Part shown: positions 1 to 10,189 of the stretch, piece by piece
Numbering within the stretch: position 1 is the stretch's first letter
How the letters are laid out: each line of letters begins with the position of its first letter
NCBI GenBank assembly: GCA_964019055.1
Contig: OZ025215.1
Coordinates: forward strand, 2,319,001 to 2,383,000
Direction: 5' to 3'
Origin: Anthopleura xanthogrammica
Taxonomy: Eukaryota > Cnidaria > Anthozoa > Actiniaria > Actiniidae
Length of the DNA: 64,000 nucleotides
Notes under the pieces: model-generated
Databases searched by the model: none
What the model saw: the letters and a program-made list of their open reading frames with translations, nothing else
What the model was told of the DNA's origin: nothing
Program-made: the position numbers and the translations under genes

Positions 1-286
1 TATCACCAATCGAGCCCTGTGATTGGCTGAGCTACTAGGGGTCTATTAGTGATAGACCTCTAGTAGCGAAAAGCGCCGGTTTTGAAAACCAAAAAAAATA
101 TATTTAAAGCAAAATCCAAAACTTTTTGCATCCTATTATTGGACCGATTAGTAGGTTTTTACTAAAACAATTAGACCTCTCGCCCTCATGGTCTACGAGT
201 CAATAGCCCATTCGGACTCGAGGACTAATTGTTAAATATTAAGGACATAACAAGGAAAGCATTTAGAACGAGTTCCTGAAGGCAAC
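1..286. other. Non-coding stretch at the left edge
   Basis: No convincing exon is seen. A short inverted motif, 'ggtctattagtgatagacc', lies near 40-60. It resembles the termini of MITEs found elsewhere in the window, so this may be the tail of an element that starts outside the window. Confidence 0.4.
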
Positions 287-494
287 AATTGACCTTTTTC
301 GAATATGGCGTCTATGACGTCAAGCGAGGAATCCTAGAAGGTCCCGGATGTTATGAGTGATAATGATTGTGTTTTGAAATCCAGGGCATTGTAGTCCCGG
401 ATGCTGCTAGTGGAAATCATTGGGTTTCGACATCCGGGACATTCTCATTCTCCTCGTTTGACGTCATAGACGCCATATTCGAAAAGGGTCTATT
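287..494. mobile_element. MITE with imperfect ~55-bp terminal inverted repeats
   Basis: The left end at 291-330 (starting gacctttttcgaatatggcg) is the reverse complement of the right end at 451-490 (ending cgccatattcgaaaagggtc). The similarity runs further inward on both sides through a shared 'tcccggatgt' motif. The whole element is about 200 bp and has no coding capacity, which is the form of a non-autonomous DNA transposon. A short open frame from 367 to 591 is a by-product of the element. Confidence 0.8.
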
Positions 495-1079
495 GAATGA
501 CTATTGCATGGAGACACGTTGCTGTCCTCAAAACCCATATAACAAGCTAAATATTCCTATTCCACCATGCTGTGAATTAGCTGTGCCCTAACTAAGATCA
601 GCCCAGAGAGTTTTAGGGCTCAGTATTCTTAAATTTGAAGGATTAAGTTACGCCACACGAACTTGGCCGGGGATAGAGTCAGCAACGCTCGTGGTAACAG
701 AGCTACGAAGTCATAATCCAATGGATAAAAGATTTCGATTTATTCTGGGATTGTGACGGAAACGTTGCGAGGTAATCGGTGCATCGTGGTTGGCTTAACA
801 GAGTCATAATCTAGATTGCGCTTTAAGAGTCCCTCTGTAAATATCGAGCAGTGGTGTTGAAAATAAAAATTATCAAAAATTATCAAATTTTGCCAGAACA
901 TAGGTATATATAGCCTAAGTTACGAAAAAAAATTATAAATGCCGAACGATTTTCTATTTTGGGAGAACGGTGGCATTTTGTGTTTTTCAGGTTCAGAACC
1001 GCGTTTCATGCAGTGGTGGCACAGCGTACCTAACTAATTCGTCTGTTAGAAATTAACATCAACTTCAATTCAAAACCCA
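495..1079. other. Non-coding spacer
   Basis: AT-rich DNA with stop codons in all frames and no recognisable exon. A polypyrimidine-AG motif before 'gttcagaaccg' near 990 could act as a splice acceptor, but no open frame follows it. Confidence 0.35.
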
Positions 1080-1690
1080 TACCAGGTGATCTGATGACGT
1101 CATTTTAGCGCGAAGCCAAAATCATTTTAAAAACGTATCCCAAAAGTCATTGCGGGCGCTCCACTATTTGAATCCAACATGGCGGCATCAAACCAGCTTC
1201 CCGAAGATGCAGAGATTAAGGCAAAATTGATAGGAATCGCAGCCTTTACAGAGCTTATAAGCTAAAAATATTTATGCTTATTACAACACTGGCTTTAAAA
1301 CCTAGTTTCTGGTAATAGAAAGGCAGAGACATTTCGTTTAGTACGTTTAATACTCGAAATAGCGATCTTGACTTGAGTGACATCGTCGTAAAAATGTACT
1401 CCGGGATAGAAGAAGAGTTTAATCGTCTTCTTTGTGAAAGACTGGAGACGAAATCTGAGAATTCATGATGTCCAAGGTCGGCGCTTTACCGTTAAACGGC
1501 TGATGTCCACATGACAAAGCGGGATTAGTCTTTAAAATTATTTTCTATCCTTGTTTCATAGAGCTTCGCGGCCATTTTGTGGCTCTTGTAAGACGATAAA
1601 CTCTAGGCGCGCAAAGGATTCTGTGCGTTTTTATAATATTTTGCTGCTGCACTCTGATTGGCTGATGTTAGACATCAAGATCACCTGGTA
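1080..1690. mobile_element. Non-autonomous inverted-repeat element, ~610 bp
   Basis: The ends 'taccaggtgatctgatg' at 1080 and its near-perfect reverse complement 'catcaagatcacctggta' at 1673-1690 form short terminal inverted repeats. No clear target duplication was seen. An ATG at 1179 opens only 28 codons and is not supported as a gene. Confidence 0.6.
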
Positions 1691-2002
1691 TAACATGTCC
1701 TTAACAAGAGATGTTATTTGAGGATTCAAAAGGATATTTTTCAAAATTCATAAAAATGCGATATTTTTACGATTTTTTTAATTTTATTATTTTAATTTTA
1801 AAGTTAAATTTCACAAAAAGTTAAAGTTAAATTTAAAAATATAGCTCAAATTTGGTGACTAAAATCGACCACTGTTACATGGCTTGATGAAGTAAGACTA
1901 CAACTAGTATCAAATAAAATGTTTCTTCTTTCAGAAACTGCAATAAAATTTTTGGGCTACTTATACTACGAATTTTTATAGTGCTTTTTTATAAGCCAGT
2001 TC

Positions 2003-2049
<47 letters not shown>

Positions 2050-2397
2050 AAAGAAAGAAAGAAAGAAAGAAAGAAAAATAGAAAAAAAGAAACAAACAAA
2101 CAAACCAAAGCTGTATTATTTATGCCTGCCACTTTGATAAATTGAATTAAAGAAGAGGAACTCCAAAATAACCAAAAAGACCAGTAGGAAAGTCTTTGTA
2201 TTTTAAGTATTTTAACCGCCTCTGAGCGCGCGCGCGCGACTCAGAAGATTCGAAGAACACTTACGCATTGTTTACGTATATACTAGAATTATGATCATCA
2301 TACTGAATAACTATTGGGGGATAAATTGGCAAGTCTCATCCGCTATAGTTTATAAGATCAATCTCTCAAGTTTCATATCTTTCTCCTGCACTATCAG
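1691..2397. other. Non-coding upstream region with (GAAA)n microsatellite
   Basis: A pure GAAA-type microsatellite occupies about 2003-2086, directly after a fragment 'tataagccagttc' near 1992 that matches the terminus of the complete MITE at 55611-55753. A CG dinucleotide run (gcgcgcgcgc) lies at about 2227-2238, roughly 160 bp before the start codon of the next gene, and may belong to its promoter. Confidence 0.5.
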
Positions 2398-5208
2398 ATG
2401 GAAAATTCGTCAAACATTTGCAATAGAGCTGAACAAGTTTGCTTAAAATTTCAATCCATCGTTTCTTTGTACAAAGACTTACAGCAAAGTAATTCTGAAG
2501 AGGAGAATCTTCTCCTACTTGGTACGTTACGCGATGTGAAATCTTTCCTTTCTGAGAACGAAAGACAAAAAGAATCCATTGAGGACGAAGATAAAAACCT
2601 TGGGAATCTACTGGATGGTTTGCGCACTCACGCAGGAATTGTCGCATTAAGAAGACTTGTATGTGATGTAAAAGACATCAAAGAAAACTTAGAATATTTG
2701 CAAAAAAGAATTGATAAAGTCGAAAGGAGAAAATTACCAAGAAGACCTTACGTTGTCGAAGAAGAAACATGTGACGGAGGTAAGCACTGGCGAATACAGT
2801 ACAGCTATTTCAAAAAGGGTTGGTGAAGGTTTTGTTGCTTGTTGCAAGTTGCGCAGCAAACCAAGCCCGAAATGCAGAATGGGTTATTCAAATTCAAGCT
2901 GCGATATTAAAGGTCACAACGATATTGGATTTTCCCACATTTTGTCTTCAAGTTTTGTGCTCTGTGCTGACATTATTTACATATGAATATAATACATTTC
3001 AAGTTTGGTAAGCAACATGCAACATGCAGCATGCCGCATACAACAAAACTTTTACCAATTTTCTTAAAAATAGCTGTATTCCTGGGTTCAAGCTTGGTAA
3101 GGGACATGCAACATGCAGCACGCAACAAAACTTTTACCAACCTGTTTTAAAATAGCTGTAATCCTGGGTTCAAGCTTGGTAAGGGAAATGCAACATGCAG
3201 CATGCAAAAAAACCTTTTCTGAAATAGCTGTAATCCTGGGTTCAAGCTTGGTAAGGGACATGCAACATGCAGCATGCAACAAAACCTTTACCAACCTGTT
3301 TTTAAAATAGCTATATTCCTGTCATGCTTTGACTTAGCTTGAGATAATTTTTCTTATTAACATGTTTCAGCAATGAGTAAAACGTGTAAAGAAAAATCGA
3401 TTGCCTCATTAAATTTCTCACCCTAGGTCCCGTGGACCCTAAATTTTGGGACCGACTTACAAAAAGTAGACACGAGCTCTTAAGTGACGTTGAAGTAGCC
3501 TTTGAAATACGCAAGAAATCCTTAAGGTTTCATCCGAGCGTTACCAAGACAACAGACCGTAACCAAGCAACAACAACAACATCACCCAAGCCCGTATTAT
3601 CTTCTGTAACAACAGACAAACGACTGTCTAACAGAATTGCTAAATTGGAAGATTTTCTAAAAGAGAAGCAGACTCGCTTGAGCGAGGCACGAAAAAGTGT
3701 TGTGGGGACAATTCTGGACGCAAGAGAAGCAGAATGCGAGGTTCATAATACTGAGAGTGCGATTTATAGGTCGAAAATATCAAGAAGCGCGACTCAAAGC
3801 AACGATGATAGCAAAATTGTCGAGTTGTTTGGAAAAAAGAATTACGGAGACTTGGATATCTGTTCGGACTGCATGACGGATCAGAAAGCAAAAGACAAAT
3901 TCTGGGGTTTGGCATCGGAATCTGCAGACGAAGAAGAGTATGTAAGAAAGGTTCTTTCGATGAGAAAGTTGAGCCATGATGTCACAGAACTGAATGAAGA
4001 CGAAGCAAATGAGCTTTTTAAGAAGCTGAACATCGAAGACAAACAAGAAGAAACAGAGAATGCTTCCAGAAAGGAAAATAAGGTTGTTTTTCAGGTTCCT
4101 TCGACGGTGAATGTTCACGATTCTGATTCTTCTAGAGCGTATGTTATCAAAAGGCGACCGAGTGGCCGAGCGGGACGTGGGACATGGGCAACTCCTCCCT
4201 ATTCACCAAACTGGTTAGTATTCGAGACACAGGGATCCCATCAACGACCAAGGACCACTTCAGTTGCCGAATCTAATAAAGGTATGTATCCTCATATAAA
4301 CCGTGTAAACTTATAATTTCATTTGAAAAGTTTTGGTGAAAAGTGAGAGAAGAATATTCACCTGTGAGGTGATGAAAGGGGAAAGGCTTTGCTACCAATG
4401 CCATGCTAAATATTTCCCAATTGCAACATGGCTACCATGTCTTTTGTTATAACATCCAACATGGTGGCCATGTCTTTTGTTACATCATCCAACATGAAGG
4501 CCATGTCTTTTGATATATCATCGAACATGGTGGTCATGTCTTTTGTCATATCATTCAACACGGCAGTCATGTGTCATATGTCTTTTGTGATAATATTAAA
4601 CATGACAGCCTTGCCATGCATGTTACCCAGAATGGCGGCCATGTCTTTGCTATATATCATCCAACATCCAACATGGCGGGCCCACGTCTCTTTTTTATAT
4701 CATCCAACATGGAACCATGTCTTTGTCACATGATCCAACATGGCGGGCCCACGTCTCTTTTTTATATCATCCAACATGGAACCATGTCTTTGTCACATGA
4801 TCCAACATGGCGGGTCCACGTCTCTTTTTTATATCATCCAACATATAACCATGTCTTTGTAACAAGATCCAACATGGCGGGCCCACGTCTCTTTTTTATA
4901 TCATCCAACATGGAACCATGTCTTTGTCACATGATCCAACATGGCGGGCCCACGTCTCTTTTATATATCATCCAACATGGAACCATGTCTTTGTCACATG
5001 ATCCAACATGGCGGGCCCACGTCTCTTTTATATATCATCCAACATGGCGGCCATGTCTTTAGGTTTTCTAATCTCAAAAAAAATGTTTTTTTTTCCAGAA
5101 CTAATACAAAGAAAAGGAAAAAGCTCCCACATGAGGCGAAAGCTAGAAAGAATTTCCGAAGCTAGAAAATCATCATTAGAAGCAAAACAAATTTTTATAA
5201 GACTTTAG
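2398..5208 (+). CDS. Unrecognised 448-residue coiled-coil protein, three exons
   Basis: Coding exons are 2398-2779, 3427-4281 and 5099-5208; the total of 1,347 nt gives 448 residues plus TAG. Introns follow GT-AG: donor gtaagc at 2780, acceptor ccctag at 3421-3426, donor gtatgt at 4282, and a pyrimidine-rich ccag acceptor ending at 5098. Phases agree at both junctions. The N-terminal third (about 1-125) is rich in Glu, Lys and Leu and predicted to be helical or coiled coil. A second helical stretch follows at about 180-240. The middle is acidic with a Cys-x2-Cys pair. The C-terminal 100 residues are basic and low in complexity, ending in a helix with an 'ISEARKSSLEAKQ' motif that echoes 'LSEARKSV' in exon 2. 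No signal peptide or membrane segment is visible. A polyadenylation signal AATAAA lies at about 5351. I do not recognise the family. The exon structure is well supported; the function is unknown. Confidence 0.72.
3007..3310 (+). repeat. Degenerate tandem repeat in intron 1, units of 72-89 bp
   Basis: Four units start at about 3007, 3096, 3178 and 3250, each opening with 'ttggtaag' followed by 'catgcaacatgcagcatgc' and closing with an 'aatagctgtaatcctggg'-type segment. Unit lengths of 89, 82 and 72 show internal length changes. Short open frames on both strands here come from the repeat. Confidence 0.8.
4428..5068 (+). repeat. Composite minisatellite in intron 2: 33-bp units, then 67-bp units
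   Basis: From 4428 to about 4560 the unit is 33 bp (starts at 4428, 4461, 4494, 4527). From 4667 to about 5068 six units of exactly 67 bp follow (starts at 4667, 4734, 4801, 4868, 4935, 5002). Each 67-bp unit looks like two diverged 33-34 bp halves, each with a 'ccaacatgg' core. Open frames of 100-163 codons in this interval are repeat artefacts. Confidence 0.88.
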
Positions 5209-5498
5209 TCTTACGTTTATTATGATTTAAAATCAAACATTACCCTTGTGAATCAAGTGATAAGATTCGTAATAATTAAAACCAAAATATCGAGTCTATT
5301 TTATTTGCTTTTCTTCAGTATCTCATCTGTTCTTTCCAAACAATCTGAAAAATAAATAATTTTATTTGCTTAAAAATTCACTATGGTTCAGTTTTGAAAA
5401 TATTGAGTACCAATTAAAAACAAAACGTTCAATATTCATAAAAAAAGATTATCGTAAACAATGTTTTTTTCTTCGACGAAATACTAACGTGATGTCAG
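5209..5498. other. 3' untranslated and spacer region of the 448-residue gene
   Basis: AT-rich DNA with a canonical AATAAA at about 5351, 140 bp past the stop codon. This is the likely polyadenylation signal. Nothing else is recognised. Confidence 0.5.
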
Positions 5499-5908
5499 TA
5501 TTATAGCTGATCCGAGATTGAGGAAGGGACTGGGGCCTAGTGCAAATATTGATCAAATAGTCAATGCGCATGAGCTAAATTCAAGCACAAAGCATAATGG
5601 GAAAGTGAGTCCTTATGCTTTTTTGGCTTTAAGTATTTGCCCCAAACATTCTCAAACTATGCGAAATCAATGTGGCCAATCTGGTGATACAGGGACCACG
5701 GAGCAGGGGGGCTGGGGGGAGCAATAATGGGAGCATGCCCCCAAACCCCCTAGGTCTTCCAGTATTTGGTGGTAGTTAGCTCCCCCCCCCCCCCCCCCCC
5801 TCCAATCAAAATTACGCTCCGCGGTCCCTGTGATAGGGTTTGTTTTTTACTTAGATTGATATTTCTATACTCGTTCCCAGTCCCTTCCTTGACCTCGGAC
5901 GGCTAATA
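5499..5908. mobile_element. Inverted-repeat element carrying a nested insertion
   Basis: The left end (tattatagctgatccgag at 5499, then gaggaagggactggg) and the right end (cccagtcccttcctt ... ggctaata, ending 5908) are imperfect inverted repeats of about 45 bp. A second inverted-repeat element lies inside it at 5688-5832. Confidence 0.7.
5688..5832. mobile_element. GC-rich MITE nested in the 5499-5908 element
   Basis: The ends 'acagggaccacggagc' near 5689 and 'gctccgcggtccctgtg' ending at 5832 are inverted repeats. The interior is G-rich then C-rich, including a run of about 20 C at 5783-5802. A related end, 'gctccgcggtccttgtc', occurs at about 60910. Confidence 0.7.
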
Positions 5909-5930
5909 CTCGAATGCAGTCTGACTCGAA

Positions 5931-6103
5931 TAGACCATTTTCGAGATGCGCGAGCGCTTTCAAAAATATTGCAGGCGCAGGCATGATCTCGAGTCATTTC
6001 GGGCAGTGTCAATAGCGCGCGTGATCTTGCCCGAAAATGCCTCGAGATCATGTCTGCGCCTGCGATATTTTTGAAAGCGCTCGCGCATCTAGAAAATGGT
6101 CTA
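5931..6103. mobile_element. Foldback MITE, ~70-bp arms
   Basis: The sequence from 5931 (tagaccattttcgagatgcg) pairs with the reverse complement ending at 6103 (cgcatctagaaaatggtcta). The match continues inward through 'gcgagcgctttcaaaaatat' to a loop near 6010-6025. It lies 45 bp past the stop codon of the peptide gene on the minus strand, so it may sit in that gene's 3' untranslated region. Confidence 0.85.
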
Positions 6104-6147
6104 TGCATACCTTTTCATTTGGACAGACAGACAGACAGTTTTGTTTA

Positions 6148-8011
6148 CTAGCATTGCGTGCAATACACCAGACCACCCTGGCACGAACAGCTACCACATC
6201 CGTTCCTGCCATCAATCAACTTTTTGCCTTCGTCTTCTCGTCCACATGTTCCTCCTGGCACTGTATAGGATAGAAAACCAAATTATTTATGAGCGCCTTG
6301 CTAGTCTACTAAAACATATTACAGCGCGACCAGCTGATCTGAAATAGTGACGTAGGAATGACGTCACTGCAAAACTGATGTGTCATGAAGCCTGCGAAAT
6401 TGACTTACAAAATTTTATATCTGAGTTATTTCAGAGTTTGAGGAGAGGTTTTTGATATTTTGTATACATTTACTGTGATATTCCTTATTGAGTGGAGAAT
6501 AAAATAAAGAAATAACCATTTCCCTAGTCGCTTGGCTACTAAGGATGACACCTCAGTTTTGCAAATTTTCTCGATTCTGATTGGTTGAATTGGTTTCTCA
6601 CATCAGCTGAAAGGTCATGCCAATGTCGTGTCGTCTAGTAATATTTTTGATAAGAAATGTTTTAAGATGTGTCCTAAATTTACTTAAAGCGGTTTCCGAA
6701 GATCGGATATGTATTAGAATGGAATTCCAAAGTGTTGAAGCTGATTATAAACCTTTATATACTCAAAGCATAGTTTTAAACTCAAACCAAGATACCTACC
6801 CATTCCAGCTGCAGAGTCTGGGTCTGCTTGGCTCACTAGAGATACGAATAAAAAGATATTTAAGTAAATATTTAGCTATCAGTTTGGTTCTAATTAATAC
6901 TGATTTTTCCTGTTCAGACAACTTGTCATAAATTCTAACGGAAATACAATTCTTTGTTTGAGCCACATCCATATTTTTTGGGTATTTTTACTTATCTACT
7001 TTTCCTTTAAACTATTTTTATAGTGTACTATATTACCAGCTATTGCCTAATAAAATTGTGTAATATATATCATATATATATCTAATGCATCTTTATAAGC
7101 GTTGATGGTAAGTTGGACAAAAATTGAGGGAAATGACACGTGGTCTAAAATGGGAAAATATTATGCCCAAGTTGAATTTCGAAACTGCTCGAGTCCATTG
7201 ACCATTTTCAAAACGGGCAAGTTAAGCCTAAGGCAATTATATTTTTCATATGCAAAAATACACCAGCTTTACATTCGATGCAAAGCGCTGATTTACATGA
7301 GAAATTATTATTATTTTCATGAGAAACGCGCGCGTTAAAGTGAGCAGGTAGTGACATCATCGACATCATCACGCGTGAGGATATGGAAAATATGTCACTG
7401 AGGTACCGAATGTAGTTCGTATGAAAAATTGGAGTGGCATATTTCTCAGTAAAACACTAGTGTCTAAATAGTAAATATTATGTACTTATTGACTGAGTGG
7501 GAGGTCCGAACGGGAAAATATTTGGCTTGAGGTCCTGAAGTACGGAACGAGCGCAGCGAGTTCCGTGCCAAGGACCGAGAGCCAAATATTTTCCCGTTCG
7601 GACCGACCTTAACTCAGTCAATAAGCATTTTATCATATGACCACATATAAAAAATCGATTTCAAAGCGTTTTTAATAAATGCGAATCAAAATGCGTAGTT
7701 TTTACATGATTGACGGCAGCGAGTCCGAACGGCGAGTCCGAACGGGAAATTATTACACTTTTCGGAAAAGCCTACTTTTTTTGCTGACGACATTTTCCCC
7801 AAAGGTTTTTTTTAGAATCACGCGTACAGTGAAATACGGTCATATGATAAATGTCTTTTAATTTCAGTACCAAGTTCCCTTCCTCGTTTCTACAACAGCT
7901 AATGAAGCGGTGAAATACTACAAAAGTTAAAATTAACAAATCCAGGACAAACTTACCCATTGCTGTTGCAAGAAGAAGGATGCTACAAATGAGAATTGTT
8001 GTCGCCTTCAT
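6148..8011 (-). CDS. Small secreted cysteine-rich peptide (VWC/pacifastin-like), two exons
   Basis: Exon 1 is 8011-7957 (55 nt) and exon 2 is 6260-6148 (113 nt); together they encode 55 residues plus TAG. Exon 1 begins MKATTILICSILLLATAM, a good signal peptide, and ends at a consensus donor (G|GTAAGT). Exon 2 follows a 'cctatacag' acceptor, and the one-base phase matches. A second AG six bases later is also in phase. Exon 2 encodes 36 further residues with six cysteines spaced C-x15-C-x2-C-x1-C-x6-C-x2-C, the last one just before the stop. The C-x2-C-x-C core followed by a glycine-rich loop and two more cysteines is typical of von Willebrand C and pacifastin inhibitor modules. The peptide is expected to be secreted with three disulfides. 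Role is unknown: protease inhibitor, signalling or defence peptide are all possible. The 1.7-kb intron could hide another exon. Confidence 0.62.
6261..7956 (-). other. Intron of the cysteine-rich peptide gene
   Basis: About 1.7 kb, AT-rich. It contains a complete foldback MITE at 7484-7625 and a short fragment near 7129-7155 resembling the ends of the 'tagacctcat' MITE family. No additional exon was identified on either strand. Confidence 0.45.
7484..7625. mobile_element. Foldback MITE
   Basis: The left arm (acttattgactgagt, then ggtccgaacgggaaaatatt and tggct) is mirrored by the right arm (agccaaatattttcccgttc, then ggacc and actcagtcaataagc). The loop carries a 'gcgcagcgag' motif. The element is about 140 bp with no coding capacity. 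Confidence 0.85.
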
Positions 8012-8351
8012 GATTCTCGATCAGATTTGCTTCAGATGGGATAGGTTTATTTGACTAAATTAAACAAAAGATTCACAAGAAGTTTGAACTAGGAAATTCA
8101 TGGGCTTTACGATGTGAAGCTGGCTGGTTTTACCAAATAAGGCGTGTAAAAGCTCGCTTGGCAGCAAAAATCCCGTGCAACGAAGTATGTCAATACATTA
8201 AATGTGGCCAGAACTGCATGAACACTAGGCTAAGGATTACATACATAAATATTAAGAGAGACCTTTATCTTGAAATATATCCCTTTTGATTTGGTTGACC
8301 GTAAGTAACTGAAAAATCATGGATTTGAGGAAATGCCGTCTAGTCTTATTT
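8012..8351. other. Upstream region of the peptide gene
   Basis: Sequence immediately upstream (higher coordinates) of the minus-strand start codon at 8011. It should contain the 5' untranslated region and promoter. No clear TATA box or exon was identified. Confidence 0.35.
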
Positions 8352-8650
8352 GATACAAAACAAATTTTATCGATATTGAAGTATGTCAAAAACAAAGTGA
8401 AATTTAATTGGAAATTAGGCAACCAGTGTTTCTATAGAATGTCGTAAATTGTTCTTTCTCTTCTTCCTTTTAGCCTTCTCCTTCCTGCTTAGTATCCATT
8501 GATACAAAACAAATTTTATTGATATTCAAGTATGTCAAAAACAAAGTGAAAATTAATTGGAAATTAGGCAACCAGTGTTTCTATAGAATGTCGTAAATTG
8601 TTCTTTCTTTTCTTCCTTTTAGCCTTCTACTTCTTGCTTAGTATCAAGTC
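8352..8650 (+). repeat. Direct tandem duplication, 149-bp unit, two copies
   Basis: The sequence starting 'gatacaaaacaaattttat' at 8352 recurs at 8501 with few substitutions through the 'cttcctttta' and 'gcttagtatc' segments. It is a simple recent local duplication. Confidence 0.85.
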
Positions 8651-10189
8651 TTACACATGTCTCGAATTTAATCCGTTCTCAAGGAAGCTAATTATCGACT
8701 ACTGCTTTTGAGGTTGAAGAAAATCGGTTCCTCAAAACAAAAAGCGGCCTAAATTTGATTTATAACGAACGATTAAAAAACGAAAAAGAAAGAAGAAAAG
8801 AAAAATAAATAATAATAATCCCTCATTTCAGTTTACTCGAGTTCTTTTATGAACTGAAATTTTGCTATTTTAAAGAAAAGAAAGAAGCTTATCATTTACT
8901 ACCTACCTTCTCCAAGCTTGCCCAATTCAAAGTGAACCAATTTCACAATATCTTCCCAAATTATTATTATATTCACTTCAATATTTACCTCGTAATATTG
9001 ATTCTGCGTTTATATGCCCGTGTTTAATATAATAAATGTAAACAATTAAAGGAAAATGAGATGACAGTTAATAAAAAAGCCGGATCCGGGAACCAAATGT
9101 TATTTAGATCAGGCAATTTGAAGCATTTACTTTGGGAATTTTCAGCGATTTAGAACGATTTAGATGGGTAATGATAACTCAGCAAACACTACAATCTCAA
9201 CATCTCTAGTTTTGGGTCGATAGTTATCTTTTCAAAATCTAGATAATTGTGTGTAAACTTGCCATGGTAATGATAGATTTTAATTAGAGAAGACTATGAG
9301 CAAATTAAAAAGTTTAGGATACTTATCAGACGAAAGAACTGCCTTGGTTACTGGATGGTATTTGTAAAGGTCAGTAAATGTATAGGAACCTTTCGATATA
9401 CAACTTTTAATGCAAAACCATTTCTTTAAACCTTAAAGAAGTTGCCTATCTATATTTAGGGACCAGTTTTAAGATGGGTGGAGTACGCTGCTAACGCGTC
9501 GTCTTTCACCACTGTGATTACAAAGGTTCTGGTCACTGGTTCGTGCCCTGCGATGTGAAATGTGTTTGTTTGATGTGTTCTTTTTTTCCCTGTACTGCGA
9601 AGATTTTCTCCGGGTTCTCCGGTTTCCTCCTTCCGTAAAAATCAACATGTGAGTCGAGCGAAGTATGTACTAAATATTCAATCAGGGAGGTCCCACCTCC
9701 CTGATTCAATGTAGTATAAGCCAGTTAAAAGTTTAATAATCGTTTTCAGTGCGCATACGATTTTATCCCGAATTTCTCACCTTCTTATGTTTAAGTAAAA
9801 ACAAAAGAAGGTTTAAACAAGAGGGTGAGAAATAGGGTTAAGTAAATGACGTCGTTTACTTACAATTTAGATGCTAAAATAGTTATTGATAATTTTTATC
9901 CGCAAATTTTGACTGTGAAGAAAATATGTTGCTTGGCTACTATTTGGGCCATATAGATAGGTTTAACCAAATTTTATAGTTATTTTCAATTTTGATCGAC
10001 TTTCATCCAAGTGCCTCTTTAACATTTTTTTCAAAGGAATACAGGGACAAATACCCAAGAAATACTTAACTTGTAAGCATATGATATGACAAAATATGCC
10101 GATATTTTTTCGTGCAAACGTGTAAATTCAATTTCACTGCACTGTAGGGAAATGTTAAAACTGCAAAAGTGTTGAATGGTTGGTATCTA
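8651..10189. other. Non-coding spacer downstream of TRIM copy 1
   Basis: No supported exon. A perfect 12-base-arm hairpin lies at 9680-9706 (aatcagggaggt / acctccctgatt, overlapping in the centre). A partial MITE at 9715-9845 starts 'tataagccagtt' and lacks its right end; the complete relative is at 55611-55753. The last 200 bp resemble the 3' flanks of the other TRIM copies. Confidence 0.5.

Noticed and set aside
1179..1265. Short ATG frame of 28 codons
   Set aside because: Too short, inside an inverted-repeat element, no splice donor or domain.
4428..5062. Plus-strand open frames of 101 and 163 codons in intron 2 of the first gene
   Set aside because: Produced by the 33-bp and 67-bp minisatellites, and bracketed by good splice sites that remove the region.
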